DNA of 64,000 nucleotides from assembly GCF_016860525.1 (NCBI RefSeq), contig NZ_BNEA01000015.1, positions 5,666,501 to 5,730,500 on the forward strand. Direction: 5' to 3'. The notes beneath the pieces are model-generated. The model made no database searches. It had not been told where the DNA came from and worked only from the letters and a program-made list of their open reading frames with translations. How positions within the stretch are numbered: position 1 is the stretch's first letter; every line of letters starts with the position of its first letter. This stretch comes from Streptomyces rubradiris. Lineage in GTDB: Bacteria; Actinomycetota; Actinomycetes; Streptomycetales; Streptomycetaceae. Below, in pieces: positions 7,732-16,137 of this stretch. Made by a program: the position numbers and the translations under genes.

Positions 7732-9183
7732 ATGACCGGACTCGTGGAACACGGACAGCTGTTCATCGGCGGGGAGCTGACCGACCCGCACGGCCGGGAC
7801 GTCATCGAGGTGATCTCCCCGCACACCGAGCAGGTCATCGGCCGCGTGCCGCACGCCTCCCGGGAGGACGTCGACCGGGCCGTGGCCCTCGCCCGCCGCG
7901 CCTTCGACGAGGGCCCCTGGCCGCGCGCGTCGCTCGCCGAGCGGATCGACGTCGTCACCCGGATCAAGGACGGCATCGCCGCCCGGCACGAGGAGATCGC
8001 CCGGGTGATCTCCGCCCAGAACGGCTCCCCGTACTCCTGGAGCGTCCTCGCCCAGGCGCTCGGCGCGATGATGGTGTGGGACACGGCCGTCAAGGTCGCC
8101 CGCGACTTCACCCACGAGGAACGCCGGGCCGGTGTCCTCGGCCCGATCCTGGTGCGCCGCGAACCGGTCGGCGTGGTCGCCGCCGTCGTGCCCTGGAACG
8201 TCCCGCAGTTCGTGGCCGCCGCCAAGCTCGCGCCCGCGCTGCTGGCCGGCTGCCCGGTGATCCTCAAGCCGTCCCCGGAGACCCCGCTGGACGCCTACCT
8301 CCTCGGTGAGATCGCCCGCGAGGCCGGGCTGCCCGAGGGCGTGCTGTCCATCCTCCCCGCCGACCGGGAGGTCGGCGAGTACCTGGTCGGGCACCCCGGC
8401 GTCGACAAGATCTCCTTCACCGGCTCGGTCGCGGCCGGCAAGCGCGTGATGGAGGTCGCCGCCCGCAACCTCACCCGGGTCACCCTCGAACTGGGCGGCA
8501 AGTCGGCGGCCGTGGTGCTGCCGGACGCGGACCTGGAGACGGCCGTGGCCGGGATCGTCCCGGCGGCCTGGATGAACAACGGTCAGGCGTGCGTGGCCCA
8601 GACCCGCATCCTGCTGCCGCGCTCCCGCTACGACGAGTTCGCCGACGCCTTCGCCCGCGCGGCCGGCTCCCTGAAGGTCGGGGACCCGCTGGACCCGGCC
8701 ACCCAGGTCGGCCCTCTCGTCGCCGAACGCCAGCTGCGCCGCAACCTCGACTACATCCGCATCGGCCAGGAGGAGGGCGCCAAGATCCTCGCCGGCGGCG
8801 GCCGTCCGGCCGGGCAGGAGCGCGGCTGGTACGTGGAGCCGACCCTCTTCGGCGACGTCGACAACACCATGCGCATCGCCCGCGAGGAGATCTTCGGCCC
8901 GGTCGTCTGCCTGCTGCCCTACGGCGACGAGCGGGAGGCCGTGCGGATCGCCGACGACTCCGACTACGGCCTGTCCGGCAGCGTGTGGACGGCCGACGTG
9001 GAGCACGGCACCGACATCGCCCGGCAGGTCCGCACCGGCACCTACTCCGTCAACACCTTCAGCCTGGACATGCTCGGCCCGTTCGGCGGCTACAAGAACT
9101 CCGGCCTGGGACGGGAGTTCGGCCCCGAGGGCTACGGCGCCTACCTGGAGCACAAGACGATCCACCTGCCGGCGGGGGCCTGA
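7732..9183 (+). CDS. NAD(P)-dependent aldehyde dehydrogenase
   Basis: This 483-residue protein is read from ATG 7732 (GGGAGG 9 bases upstream); an in-frame ATG at 7705 would add nine unsupported residues. All hallmarks of the ALDH superfamily are present: the oxyanion Asn in PWNVPQF (N156), the general base E253 in LELGGKS, the catalytic thiol C287 in NNGQACVAQ, and the C-terminal EEIFGPVV and PFGGYKNSGLG signatures. The resemblance is to broad aldehyde oxidisers acting on alkyl, terpenoid or steroid-type aldehydes. The ferredoxin gene starts 3 bases downstream, so the two are co-transcribed. That pairing is common beside cytochrome P450 systems, but no P450 gene lies in the window. Confidence 0.92.
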   Translation: MTGLVEHGQLFIGGELTDPHGRDVIEVISPHTEQVIGRVPHASREDVDRAVALARRAFDEGPWPRASLAERIDVVTRIKDGIAARHEEIARVISAQNGSPYSWSVLAQALGAMMVWDTAVKVARDFTHEERRAGVLGPILVRREPVGVVAAVVPWNVPQFVAAAKLAPALLAGCPVILKPSPETPLDAYLLGEIAREAGLPEGVLSILPADREVGEYLVGHPGVDKISFTGSVAAGKRVMEVAARNLTRVTLELGGKSAAVVLPDADLETAVAGIVPAAWMNNGQACVAQTRILLPRSRYDEFADAFARAAGSLKVGDPLDPATQVGPLVAERQLRRNLDYIRIGQEEGAKILAGGGRPAGQERGWYVEPTLFGDVDNTMRIAREEIFGPVVCLLPYGDEREAVRIADDSDYGLSGSVWTADVEHGTDIARQVRTGTYSVNTFSLDMLGPFGGYKNSGLGREFGPEGYGAYLEHKTIHLPAGA

Positions 9184-9186
9184 GCC

Positions 9187-9420
9187 ATGGGCGACCGCTG
9201 GCACGTGCGGGTCGACCGGTCCCTGTGCGTCGGCTCGGCCCAGTGCCTCCACCACGCCCCCGGCGGCTTCCGGCTGGACTCCGCCCGCCGGTCCCGGCCC
9301 CTCGCGCCGGACACCGACGCGAGCGAACAGCTCCTGGCGGCGGCCGAGGGGTGCCCGGTGGAGGCCATCGTGATCACGCTGGCGGAGAGCGGGGAGGCCG
9401 TGTTCCCGCCGGAGGAGTAG
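9187..9420 (+). CDS. [3Fe-4S]-type ferredoxin
   Basis: This is a 77-residue protein starting at ATG 9187, 3 bases after the aldehyde dehydrogenase stop. It has three cluster cysteines, C14 and C20 in CVGSAQC and C56 in EGCPVEAI; the spacing and the loss of the fourth cysteine fit single [3Fe-4S] ferredoxins that feed electrons to cytochrome P450s. The rest is acidic, as expected for a soluble carrier. It probably serves a P450 elsewhere in the genome, since none is encoded nearby. The assignment of the fold is strong and that of the partner unknown. Confidence 0.9.
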   Translation: MGDRWHVRVDRSLCVGSAQCLHHAPGGFRLDSARRSRPLAPDTDASEQLLAAAEGCPVEAIVITLAESGEAVFPPEE

Positions 9421-9512
9421 ACGGGCGGCCCCTCGTCCCGTGACGCGGCGGCCATGGCGCGGGGAGACCAGGGATGCGTTGGTAAATGGTGGGAATTGGG
9501 CGATTCCGTCAG

Positions 9513-9538
9513 GGATATCCGCTATATCCTGATATCAG
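9513..9538. promoter_or_regulatory. overlapping palindromes GGATAT-N5-ATATCC and CTGATATCAG
   Basis: The 330-bp gap from 9421 to 9750 has no gene but contains an A/T-rich island. GGATAT-ccgct-ATATCC (9513-9529) is immediately followed by the 10-bp palindrome CTGATATCAG (9529-9538). It lies downstream of both the ferredoxin (+) and the TetR gene (-), where a promoter is not required, so it may be an operator for an unannotated transcript or simply a structured spacer. The rest of the gap shows nothing recognisable. Confidence 0.3.
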
Positions 9539-9750
9539 CCTACGAGGCGAGTGAGGGAGTCCGACCGGAGTAGCCGACTCAGGCGAGACGTGAAGAGCGT
9601 CCGCCCGGGCCGACAGCGACGGTAGGGCTGAGAGGTCGGAAGGCGGCGACGCCGGACGACGACCCCCATCACCTGATCCGGACCATACCGGCGAAGGGAA
9701 CCCGTCTCGTAGGTCTTTCCTGTGCCTCCCCGCCGGTGCCGCCGCGGCTG

Positions 9751-10374
9751 TCAGGGGCGCGCGGCGGCCGGGTCCGTCAGGTCGATCAGCCGGCACACCG
9801 TCTCGATGTCGATCTTCACCTGGGCGATCGAGGCACGGCCGGACAGCCAGGTGATCAGCGCCGAGTGCCAGGTGTGCTCGATGACCCGGACCACGGACAG
9901 CTGCTCGGGCGTGGGGTCCGCCAGCCCCATCGCGTCCAGGATGATCGCGGTCGTCTGCCGGGACACCTGGTCGACCTCGGGCGAGACGCTGCGGTCGGCG
10001 AAGGTGAGCGCGCGGACCATCGCGTCGGCCAGGTGCGGCTCCCGCTGGAGCGCGCGGAAGGCCCGCATCAGGGTCTCCGCGACCCGCTCGGCGGCCGTGG
10101 CACCCGCCGGGGGCTTCTTGCGCAGCGTGCCGTGCATGCGCTCCAGCTGGTCCTGCATGGTGGCGACCAACAGGTGCACCTTCGACGGGAAGTAGCGATA
10201 CAGCGTGCCCAGCGCCACCTGCGAGGACTCGGCCACCTCGCGCATCTGCACGGCGTCGAACCCACCCCGGCCGGCGAGCCGCGCGCTGGCGTGCAGAATC
10301 CTGCGGCGGCGGGCCTCCTGCCGCTCGGTGAGGGGTGGCGCGGCCGGGCGCGAGGTGCTGGCTTCCGCAGGCAT
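9751..10374 (-). CDS. KstR-like TetR-family repressor
   Basis: This 207-residue protein starts at ATG 10374. The N-terminal TetR HTH (residues ~22-68) contains GGFDAVQMREVAE and GTLYRYFPSKVHLLV. Together with the later EVDQVSRQTT and IEHTWHSALITWLSGRAS segments, these closely match my recollection of mycobacterial KstR, the repressor of cholesterol catabolism that is released by a steroid CoA thioester. Consistent with this, a sequence fitting the KstR box (TNNAACNNGTTNNA) lies in the divergent region at 10527, and a second one lies before the hydratase/SDR operon at 23299. Ligand and regulon in this organism are inferred. It could equally answer to another acyl-CoA. Confidence 0.85.
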   Translation of the reverse strand: MPAEASTSRPAAPPLTERQEARRRRILHASARLAGRGGFDAVQMREVAESSQVALGTLYRYFPSKVHLLVATMQDQLERMHGTLRKKPPAGATAAERVAETLMRAFRALQREPHLADAMVRALTFADRSVSPEVDQVSRQTTAIILDAMGLADPTPEQLSVVRVIEHTWHSALITWLSGRASIAQVKIDIETVCRLIDLTDPAAARP

Positions 10375-10526
10375 GGGTCCCGTTCCGTGACAGTCGGTGA
10401 GGGGGGCTGTAGGGCTCGTGATCAGCCAGCATGGCAGGGCCGCGCGCCGTGGCGCGAATCACCCGATCCACTGCTCACAGCGTCCCTACCTGCCGGTAGA
10501 TTCGGAGCCTCCCGAACGATCAAGTC

Positions 10527-10540
10527 TGAAACTTGTTCTA
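10527..10540. promoter_or_regulatory. KstR-type box upstream of the glycosyltransferase operon
   Basis: TGAAACTTGTTCTA fits the published KstR consensus TNNAACNNGTTNNA at every fixed position. It lies 55-68 bases before the glycosyltransferase start and in the same divergent region as the KstR-like gene, so it could control both directions. Confidence 0.6.
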
Positions 10541-10594
10541 GATTAGCGTCCCGTCGTAGTCTCGCGGGACAGTGCAGGCAGAAGGGGGCACGGA

Positions 10595-12070
10595 GTGACC
10601 GCTGAGGCCCGGGAAGCGGCTGCCGACCAGGAGCCCGCTGCCGACGGGGGGCGACCGCTCGACATCGCGCTCCTCACCTACAAAGGGAACCCGTTCTGCG
10701 GGGGACAGGGCGTCTACGTACGGCATCTCTCGCGCGAACTGGCCCGCCTCGGGCACCGCGTGGAGGTCATCGGCTCCCAGCCGTACCCCGTGCTGGACGA
10801 GGGCTACCCGAACCTCACCCTCACCGAGCTGCCCAGCCTCGACCTGTACCGCCAGCCCGACCCCTTCCGCACCCCCAAGCGGGACGAGTACCGGGACTGG
10901 ATCGACGCCCTCGAAGTCGCCACCATGTGGACCGGCGGCTTCCCCGAGCCGCTGACCTTCTCGCTGCGCGCCCGCCGGCACCTGCGCGCCCGGCGCGGCG
11001 AGTTCGACGTCGTCCACGACAACCAGACCCTCGGCTACGGCCTGCTCGGCGACATCGGCGCGCCCCTGGTCACCACGGTCCACCACCCCATCACCGTGGA
11101 CCGGCGGCTGGAGCTGGACGCGGCCGAGACCTGGCAGCGCCGCTACTCGGTGCGCCGCTGGTACGCCTTCACCCGGATGCAGAAGCGCGTCGCCCGCCGG
11201 CTGCCCTCCGTCCTCACCGTCTCCGGCAGCTCCCGCCAGGAGATCGTGGACCACCTCGGGGTCCGCCGCGACCGGGTGCACGTCGTCCACATCGGCGCCG
11301 ACACCGGCCTGTTCGCGCCGAATCCCGCCGTCGCCGAGGTGCCGGGCCGGATCGTCACCACCTCCAGCGCCGATGTGCCGCTCAAGGGGCTGGTGTTCCT
11401 CGTGGAGGCGCTCGCCAAGGTGCGCGCCGAGCACCCCGCCGCCCACCTCGTCGTCGTCGGCAAGCGCCCCGCCGAGGGCCCGGTCGCCCAGGCGATCGAG
11501 CGCCACGGCCTCGCGGGCGCCGTCGACTTCGTCAAGGGCATCTCCGACGCCGAACTGGTCGACCTGATCCGCTCCGCCGAGGTGGCCTGCGTGCCCTCCC
11601 TCTACGAGGGCTTCTCGCTGCCCGCCGCCGAGGCCATGGCCACCGGCACCCCGCTGGTCGCCACCACCGGCGGCGCGATCCCCGAGGTCGCCGGCCGCGA
11701 CGGCGAGACCTGCCTGGCCGTACCGCCCGGCGACGCGGACGCGCTGGCCGCCGCGCTGAACCGGCTGCTCGGCGACCCCGGGCTGCGGGCGCGGCTCGGC
11801 ACGGCGGGCCGCGACCGGGTGCTGGCCAACTTCACCTGGGCCCGCGCCGCCGAGGGCACCGTGGCCCACTACCGCGAGGCCATCGCCCGCGCCGCCCGCA
11901 CCGCGCCCTCGACGGGTTCCGCCCGCGACGGCCTCCTCCACGCCCGGACCGGCCCGCGCGGGGGCATCCCCGACGCGGCCCCGGCGAGCGTCGCGGCCCC
12001 GCCCAGCGCCGCGTCCGCGACCTCCACGAGTGACACCAGCGTCTCCTCCGAAAGCAGGGCCACGTGCTGA
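10595..12070 (+). CDS. GT4-type glycosyltransferase
   Basis: This 491-residue protein starts at GTG 10595. It has a two-domain GT-B layout: an N-terminal acceptor domain opening with IALLTYKGNPFCGGQGVYV (the glycine-rich GGQGVYV turn typical of GT4) and a C-terminal nucleotide-sugar domain. The EGFSLPAAEAMATGTPLVAT segment carries the E-x7-E retaining-transferase motif. The last ~60 residues are a low-complexity Ser/Thr/Ala tail. It begins a coupled trio: its stop overlaps the methyltransferase start by 7 bases. The acceptor is unknown, possibly a lipid or cell-envelope glycan. A KstR-type box lies in its promoter region. Confidence 0.88.
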   Translation: MTAEAREAAADQEPAADGGRPLDIALLTYKGNPFCGGQGVYVRHLSRELARLGHRVEVIGSQPYPVLDEGYPNLTLTELPSLDLYRQPDPFRTPKRDEYRDWIDALEVATMWTGGFPEPLTFSLRARRHLRARRGEFDVVHDNQTLGYGLLGDIGAPLVTTVHHPITVDRRLELDAAETWQRRYSVRRWYAFTRMQKRVARRLPSVLTVSGSSRQEIVDHLGVRRDRVHVVHIGADTGLFAPNPAVAEVPGRIVTTSSADVPLKGLVFLVEALAKVRAEHPAAHLVVVGKRPAEGPVAQAIERHGLAGAVDFVKGISDAELVDLIRSAEVACVPSLYEGFSLPAAEAMATGTPLVATTGGAIPEVAGRDGETCLAVPPGDADALAAALNRLLGDPGLRARLGTAGRDRVLANFTWARAAEGTVAHYREAIARAARTAPSTGSARDGLLHARTGPRGGIPDAAPASVAAPPSAASATSTSDTSVSSESRATC

Positions 12071-12810
12071 CCGTCGACTTCTCCCGGTTCCCGCTCGCCC
12101 CGGGCGACCGCGTCCTGGACCTCGGCTGCGGGGCCGGCCGGCACGCCTTCGAGTGCTACCGGCGCGGCGCCCGGGTCGTGGCCGTGGACCGCAACGGCGA
12201 GGAGATCCGCGAGGTCGCCAAGTGGTTCGCGGCGATGAAGGAGGCCGGCGAGGCCCCCGAGGGCGCCACCGCCACCGCCATGCAGGGCGACGCCCTCGCC
12301 CTGCCGTTCCCCGACGCGTCCTTCGACGTCGTCATCATCTCCGAGGTGATGGAGCACATCCCCGACGACAAGGGCGTGCTCGCCGAGATGGTCCGCGTGC
12401 TCAAGCCCGGCGGCCGGATCGCCGTCACCGTGCCGCGCTACGGCCCCGAGAAGGTCTGCTGGGCCCTGTCCGACGCCTACCACGAGGTCGAGGGCGGCCA
12501 CATCCGCATCTACAAGGCCGACGAGCTGACCGGCAAGCTCCGCGAGGCGGGCCTGAAGCCCTACGGCAGCCACCACGCCCACGCCCTGCACGCCCCCTAC
12601 TGGTGGCTGAAGTGTGCCTTCGGCGTCGACAACGACAAGGCGCTGCCGGTGCGCGCGTACCACAAGCTGCTGGTCTGGGACATCATGAAGAAGCCGCTCG
12701 CCACCCGGCTCGCCGAACAGGCGCTCAACCCGCTGATCGGCAAGAGCTTCGTGGTCTACGCGACCAAGCCGCACCTCCCCTCGCTCGGCGCAGAGGCGGA
12801 CGCCAGGTGA
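12064..12810 (+). CDS. class I SAM-dependent methyltransferase
   Basis: This is a 248-residue protein starting at GTG 12064 within the end of the glycosyltransferase gene. Motif I is VLDLGCGAGRHAFE (residues ~18-31), with motif II VVAVDRNGEE, a clear motif IV (FDVVIISEVMEHIPDDKG) and the post-motif KPGGRIAVTVPRYGPE. This is the UbiE/Methyltransf_11 style. The C-terminal part (YWWLKCAFG, LLVWDIMKKP) is specific to this neighbourhood. Its last 4 bases overlap the next start (GTGA), so glycosyltransferase, methyltransferase and barrel protein are made together and probably act on one product. Confidence 0.85.
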   Translation: MLTVDFSRFPLAPGDRVLDLGCGAGRHAFECYRRGARVVAVDRNGEEIREVAKWFAAMKEAGEAPEGATATAMQGDALALPFPDASFDVVIISEVMEHIPDDKGVLAEMVRVLKPGGRIAVTVPRYGPEKVCWALSDAYHEVEGGHIRIYKADELTGKLREAGLKPYGSHHAHALHAPYWWLKCAFGVDNDKALPVRAYHKLLVWDIMKKPLATRLAEQALNPLIGKSFVVYATKPHLPSLGAEADAR

Positions 12811-13877
12811 CCACGCCCCGGACAGAACACCTCGTCCTGCCCGGGGTCCTCACCGCCGAGCAGGCCGCCGCGACCGTCGCCGGCATCCTCGCCGGACAGC
12901 GGGAGGACGGCGCCATCCCGTGGTTCCGCGGACACCACCTCGACCCCTGGGACCACACCGAGGCCGCCATGGCCCTGGACGCGGCCGGCGAACACGAGGC
13001 CGCCGAGCGCGCCTACACCTGGCTGGCCCGGCACCAGAACGAGGACGGCTCCTGGTACGCCGCCTACGCCGACGGCGCCCACGACGACGTCACCGACCGG
13101 GCCCGCGAGTCCAACTTCGTCGCCTACATAGCCGTCGGCGTCTGGCACCACTACCTCTCCACGGGCGACGACACCTTCCTGGACCGGATGTGGCCGGCCG
13201 TCTACGCGGCCGTCGAGTGGGTCCTGCGGCTCCAGCAGCCCGGCGGGCAGATCGGCTGGCGGCGCGAGGACGACGGCACGCCCACCGCCGACGCCCTGCT
13301 CACCGGCAGCTCCTCCGTCCACCACGCGCTGCGCTGCGCGCTCGCCATCGCCGAGCAGCGCGAGGAGCCGCAGCCGGACTGGGAGCTGGCCGCCGGGGCG
13401 CTGCGGCACGCGATCCGCCGGCACCCCGAGCGCTTCCTGGACAAGGACCGTTACTCGATGGACTGGTACTACCCGGTCCTCGGCGGCGCCCTGACCGGAG
13501 CGGAGGCCAAGGCCCGGATCGATGCGGGCTGGGACCGGTTCGTCGTGCCCGGCCTCGGCGTGCGCTGCGTGGACCCCAACCCCTGGGTGACCGGCGGCGA
13601 GTCCAGCGAACTCGCGCTGGCCCTGTGGGCGGTCGGCGAGTCCGACCGGGCCCTGGAGATCCTCCAGTCCATCCAGCACCTGCGCGACCCCGCGACCGGC
13701 CTGTACTGGACGGGCTACGTCTTCGAGGACGACGCGATCTGGCCCCGCGAGCTGACCACCTGGACGGCGGGCTCGCTCCTGCTGGCCGTGGCCGCGCTGG
13801 GCGGCCACGAGGCCACCTGCGCGGTCTTCGGCGGCGAGCACCTGCCGGCCGGCCTGGACCCGGACTGCTGCGCCTGA
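12807..13877 (+). CDS. alpha/alpha-barrel protein annotated elsewhere as 'prenyltransferase'
   Basis: This 356-residue protein starts at GTG 12807, overlapping the previous stop by 4 bases. It is rich in paired helices with repeated GAIPWF-, GSWYAAYADG- and GLYWTGYV-type turns, like squalene-cyclase/prenyltransferase or six-hairpin glycosidase barrels. No DDxxD prenyl-binding motif was seen, so the common 'prenyltransferase' label should not be read as a reaction. Acidic and aromatic residues line several turns (HHLDPWDHTEAAMA, SMDWYYPV), which would suit sugar binding next to a glycosyltransferase. A terminator hairpin follows at 13886. The specific reaction is unknown. Confidence 0.75.
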   Translation: MTTPRTEHLVLPGVLTAEQAAATVAGILAGQREDGAIPWFRGHHLDPWDHTEAAMALDAAGEHEAAERAYTWLARHQNEDGSWYAAYADGAHDDVTDRARESNFVAYIAVGVWHHYLSTGDDTFLDRMWPAVYAAVEWVLRLQQPGGQIGWRREDDGTPTADALLTGSSSVHHALRCALAIAEQREEPQPDWELAAGALRHAIRRHPERFLDKDRYSMDWYYPVLGGALTGAEAKARIDAGWDRFVVPGLGVRCVDPNPWVTGGESSELALALWAVGESDRALEILQSIQHLRDPATGLYWTGYVFEDDAIWPRELTTWTAGSLLLAVAALGGHEATCAVFGGEHLPAGLDPDCCA

Positions 13878-13885
13878 CCGGCCCC

Positions 13886-13915
13886 GGCGCCGGTCCCCGT
13901 ACCAGGACCGGCGCC
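13886..13915. terminator. bidirectional terminator hairpin
   Basis: A perfect 11-bp stem, GGCGCCGGTCC (13886-13896) with GGACCGGCGCC (13905-13915), has an 8-base loop. It lies between the convergent barrel-protein gene (ends 13877) and the small membrane protein gene (ends 13969), so it can serve both. Confidence 0.75.
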
Positions 13916-13968
13916 CGCACCGGCACGCGCCCCGGAACCGGCACCCGCACCGGCAGCGGGCGCATCGC

Positions 13969-14262
13969 TCAGTGCCGGTGTATTCGGCGGGCTATCGCGT
14001 GGCCGGCGAACAGATAGACCACGGCGGCCAGGCCGTACCCGGCGACCACGCGGGCCCATGCCTCGTCGAAGGTGAACAGGTCGTGCGACCACCCCGCCAG
14101 CCAGGAGGCCGCGTCGTGCACGAACCGGACCAGGTCGTTGCCCCGGTTCGCCTCCAGCAGGTACATCAGAATCCACAGGCCGAGGATCAGCGCGGCGAGG
14201 TCGGCGACGATCGCCACGACCCGTCCGGCCTGGTTCGCACCGTTGCGATATCGAGTGGACAT
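13969..14262 (-). CDS. small two-TM membrane protein
   Basis: This is a 97-residue protein with ATG at 14262. Residues 14-38 (VVAIVADLAALILGLWILMYLL) and 71-90 (VVAGYGLAAVVYLFAGHAIA) are strong membrane helices, separated by an amphipathic loop (FVHDAASWLAGW). The family is not recognised, but small proteins of this layout are conserved in Streptomyces. It is transcribed alone, convergent with the glycosyltransferase operon. Confidence 0.7.
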   Translation of the reverse strand: MSTRYRNGANQAGRVVAIVADLAALILGLWILMYLLEANRGNDLVRFVHDAASWLAGWSHDLFTFDEAWARVVAGYGLAAVVYLFAGHAIARRIHRH

Positions 14263-14457
14263 ACTTCCCGGATTGCCGCACCGCGGGCCCTGTAACCCCT
14301 GAAACGCCCCCGACGCGCCCCGGAGACGCCCCCGACCCGCCCCGGACGGCGACCGCGCCCGCCCCGGACGGCGTCCCCCGAGTGGCGCATCCGACCGCCC
14401 CGGGCGAACCTGCCGGAGGAACCAGACCGCTCGGGGAGGACACGCCGGGAGGACCCC

Positions 14458-15024
14458 GTGCCCGTACCGATACGGCGCCTGATCGTGGCGCTCACCCTGT
14501 GCTGTGCCCTGGTGGCCGGTGCCACCGCCTGCGGAAGCGGCCAGCAGAGCAGTACCAGGAACACCTCGGCGGCGGCCCAGGCAGTGCCCGCCGTCGACAG
14601 CCCCAGCCCGTCCGCCGAACACCAGAAGTTCGCCAAGACCCGGTTCGTGGCGAACGCCGGCCTCGCCGCCGGCGCGACCTACCAGTGGATCGTGAAGCCC
14701 TGGAAGGCCGGCAAGTTCAAGAAGGGGGCCAAGGGGCGCAGGCTCGCCCTGGTCAAGGCGGGTGCCGCCGGCCTGTTCGCGTACAACCGGCTCAAGGCCG
14801 CCCAGCGCAACGCCCAGGGCGACCCGACGCTCTCCAAGGCCCTGATCCCGCTCGGGGCCGGCATCGAATCGCTGAAGGGCCTGGCGAGCAAGCTCCGCAA
14901 GGGCGACGAAAGCGCGGCCGGCCCGTTCGACGACATCATCGGCCAGATCAAGGAAGCGGGCCGCAGCGCGGGCGCGCCGGTGAAGGAGCAGGTGCCGACG
15001 GCCGCCGAGCTGACGAAGAGCTAG
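14458..15024 (+). CDS. putative lipoprotein, unknown function
   Basis: This 188-residue protein starts at GTG 14458 with GGGAGG upstream. The N-terminus is a classic lipoprotein signal: basic IRR, a hydrophobic core (LIVALTLCCALVAG) and a lipobox ending ATAC at about residue 25, so the mature protein should be anchored on the outer face of the membrane. A Ser/Ala/Pro-rich stretch follows, then a basic alpha-helical domain (WKAGKFKKGAKGRR). The family is not recognised. Its stop codon shares CTAG with the stop of the convergent LLM gene. Confidence 0.75.
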   Translation: MPVPIRRLIVALTLCCALVAGATACGSGQQSSTRNTSAAAQAVPAVDSPSPSAEHQKFAKTRFVANAGLAAGATYQWIVKPWKAGKFKKGAKGRRLALVKAGAAGLFAYNRLKAAQRNAQGDPTLSKALIPLGAGIESLKGLASKLRKGDESAAGPFDDIIGQIKEAGRSAGAPVKEQVPTAAELTKS

Positions 15025-16031
15025 GAGTTCAGCTCGGCCAGCACCCGCAGGGTGTGCGGGTCCGGGGACAGGGCCAGCAGGTCCGTCACCGGGCCCGCGC
15101 GCCACAACTGGAGCCGCTCGGCGATGCGTTCGCGCGGTCCGACGAGGGAGATCTCGTCCGCGAAGGCGTCCGGTACGGCCCGCACGGCCTCCTCGCGGCG
15201 CCCGGCGAGGAACAGCTCCTGGATCCGCCGGGCCTCGGCCCCGTAGCCCATGCGGGCCATCAGACGGGCGTGGAAGTTGCGGGCCGCGTGCCCCATCCCG
15301 CCGATGTAGAAGCCGAGCATGGCCTTGACCGGCAGCAGCCCCTCGGCCACGTCGTCGCACACCTTCACCCGTGCCATCGCGGCCACCAGGAACCCCTCGG
15401 GCAACTCGCGCACCACGTCCCCGTAGACCTCCGGCCGGCCCGGCGCCCAGTACAGCGGCAGCCAGCCGTCGGCGATGCTGACGGTCTGGGCGACGTTCCG
15501 GGGTCCCTCGGCACCGAGCAGGACGGGCAGGCGGGGGCGCAGGGGATGGGTGACGGACTTGAGCGGCCTGCCGAGGCCGGTCGCGTCCGGGCCCCGGTAG
15601 GGCAGGGCGTGGAACCGGCCGTCCAGCTCCACCGGTGCCTCGCGGCGCAGCACCTGCCGTACGACGTCCACGTACTCCCGGGTCGCGGCGAGCGGCGACT
15701 TCGGGAACGGGCGGCCGTACCAGCCCTCCACCACCTGCGGCCCGGACAGCCCCAGCCCGAGCAGGAGCCGGCCGCCGCAGAGGTGGTCCAGGGTGAGCGC
15801 GTGCATCGCGGTGGCGGCCGGGGAACGGGCGGCCATCTGGGCCACCGCCGTGCCCAGCCGGATCCGGGAGGTGTGCGCGGCGATCCAGGTCAGCGGGGTG
15901 AACGCGTCCGAGCCCCAGGACTCCGCCGTCCACACCGAGTCGTAGCCGAGCCGTTCCGCCTCCCGGGCCAGCGGCACATGGCCGGCGTCCGGACCGCGTC
16001 CCCAGTAGCCGAGTGCCAGACCGAGCCGCAT
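15021..16031 (-). CDS. LLM-class F420-dependent oxidoreductase
   Basis: This 336-residue protein is read from ATG 16031; the frame extends upstream over the terminator at 16085 but without a credible start. MRLGLALGYWG, the SVWTAESWGSDAF segment, IRLGTAVAQMAARSP and GRLLLGLGLSGPQVVEGW are the standard beta-barrel strands of luciferase-like monooxygenases of the F420 branch. F420-dependent LLM enzymes of this length typically carry out hydride transfer to or from F420 rather than light emission; the substrate is unknown. It is a single gene, convergent with the lipoprotein gene (4-bp overlap). Confidence 0.88.
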   Translation of the reverse strand: MRLGLALGYWGRGPDAGHVPLAREAERLGYDSVWTAESWGSDAFTPLTWIAAHTSRIRLGTAVAQMAARSPAATAMHALTLDHLCGGRLLLGLGLSGPQVVEGWYGRPFPKSPLAATREYVDVVRQVLRREAPVELDGRFHALPYRGPDATGLGRPLKSVTHPLRPRLPVLLGAEGPRNVAQTVSIADGWLPLYWAPGRPEVYGDVVRELPEGFLVAAMARVKVCDDVAEGLLPVKAMLGFYIGGMGHAARNFHARLMARMGYGAEARRIQELFLAGRREEAVRAVPDAFADEISLVGPRERIAERLQLWRAGPVTDLLALSPDPHTLRVLAELNS

Positions 16032-16084
16032 GGCGTCCGCCTCCTGACGCTCCGTCAGATACCAGCCGGGAGGCGACTGTACGG

Positions 16085-16120
16085 CAACGGCCCCCCGCCC
16101 GGAAGGGCGGGGGGCCGTTG
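16085..16120 (-). terminator. very strong terminator hairpin
   Basis: A perfect 16-bp stem, CAACGGCCCCCCGCCC (16085-16100) and its complement (16105-16120), is closed by a GGAA tetraloop. It lies 17 bases after the stop of the membrane protein gene at 16138 and upstream of the LLM start, so it ends that transcript. Confidence 0.85.
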
Positions 16121-16137
16121 CGCCACGGGACTCGGGC

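Noticed and set aside
7255..9255. A 666-codon minus-strand frame opposite the aldehyde dehydrogenase
   Set aside because: It is antisense to a gene with every ALDH catalytic motif, and the product is compositionally artificial.
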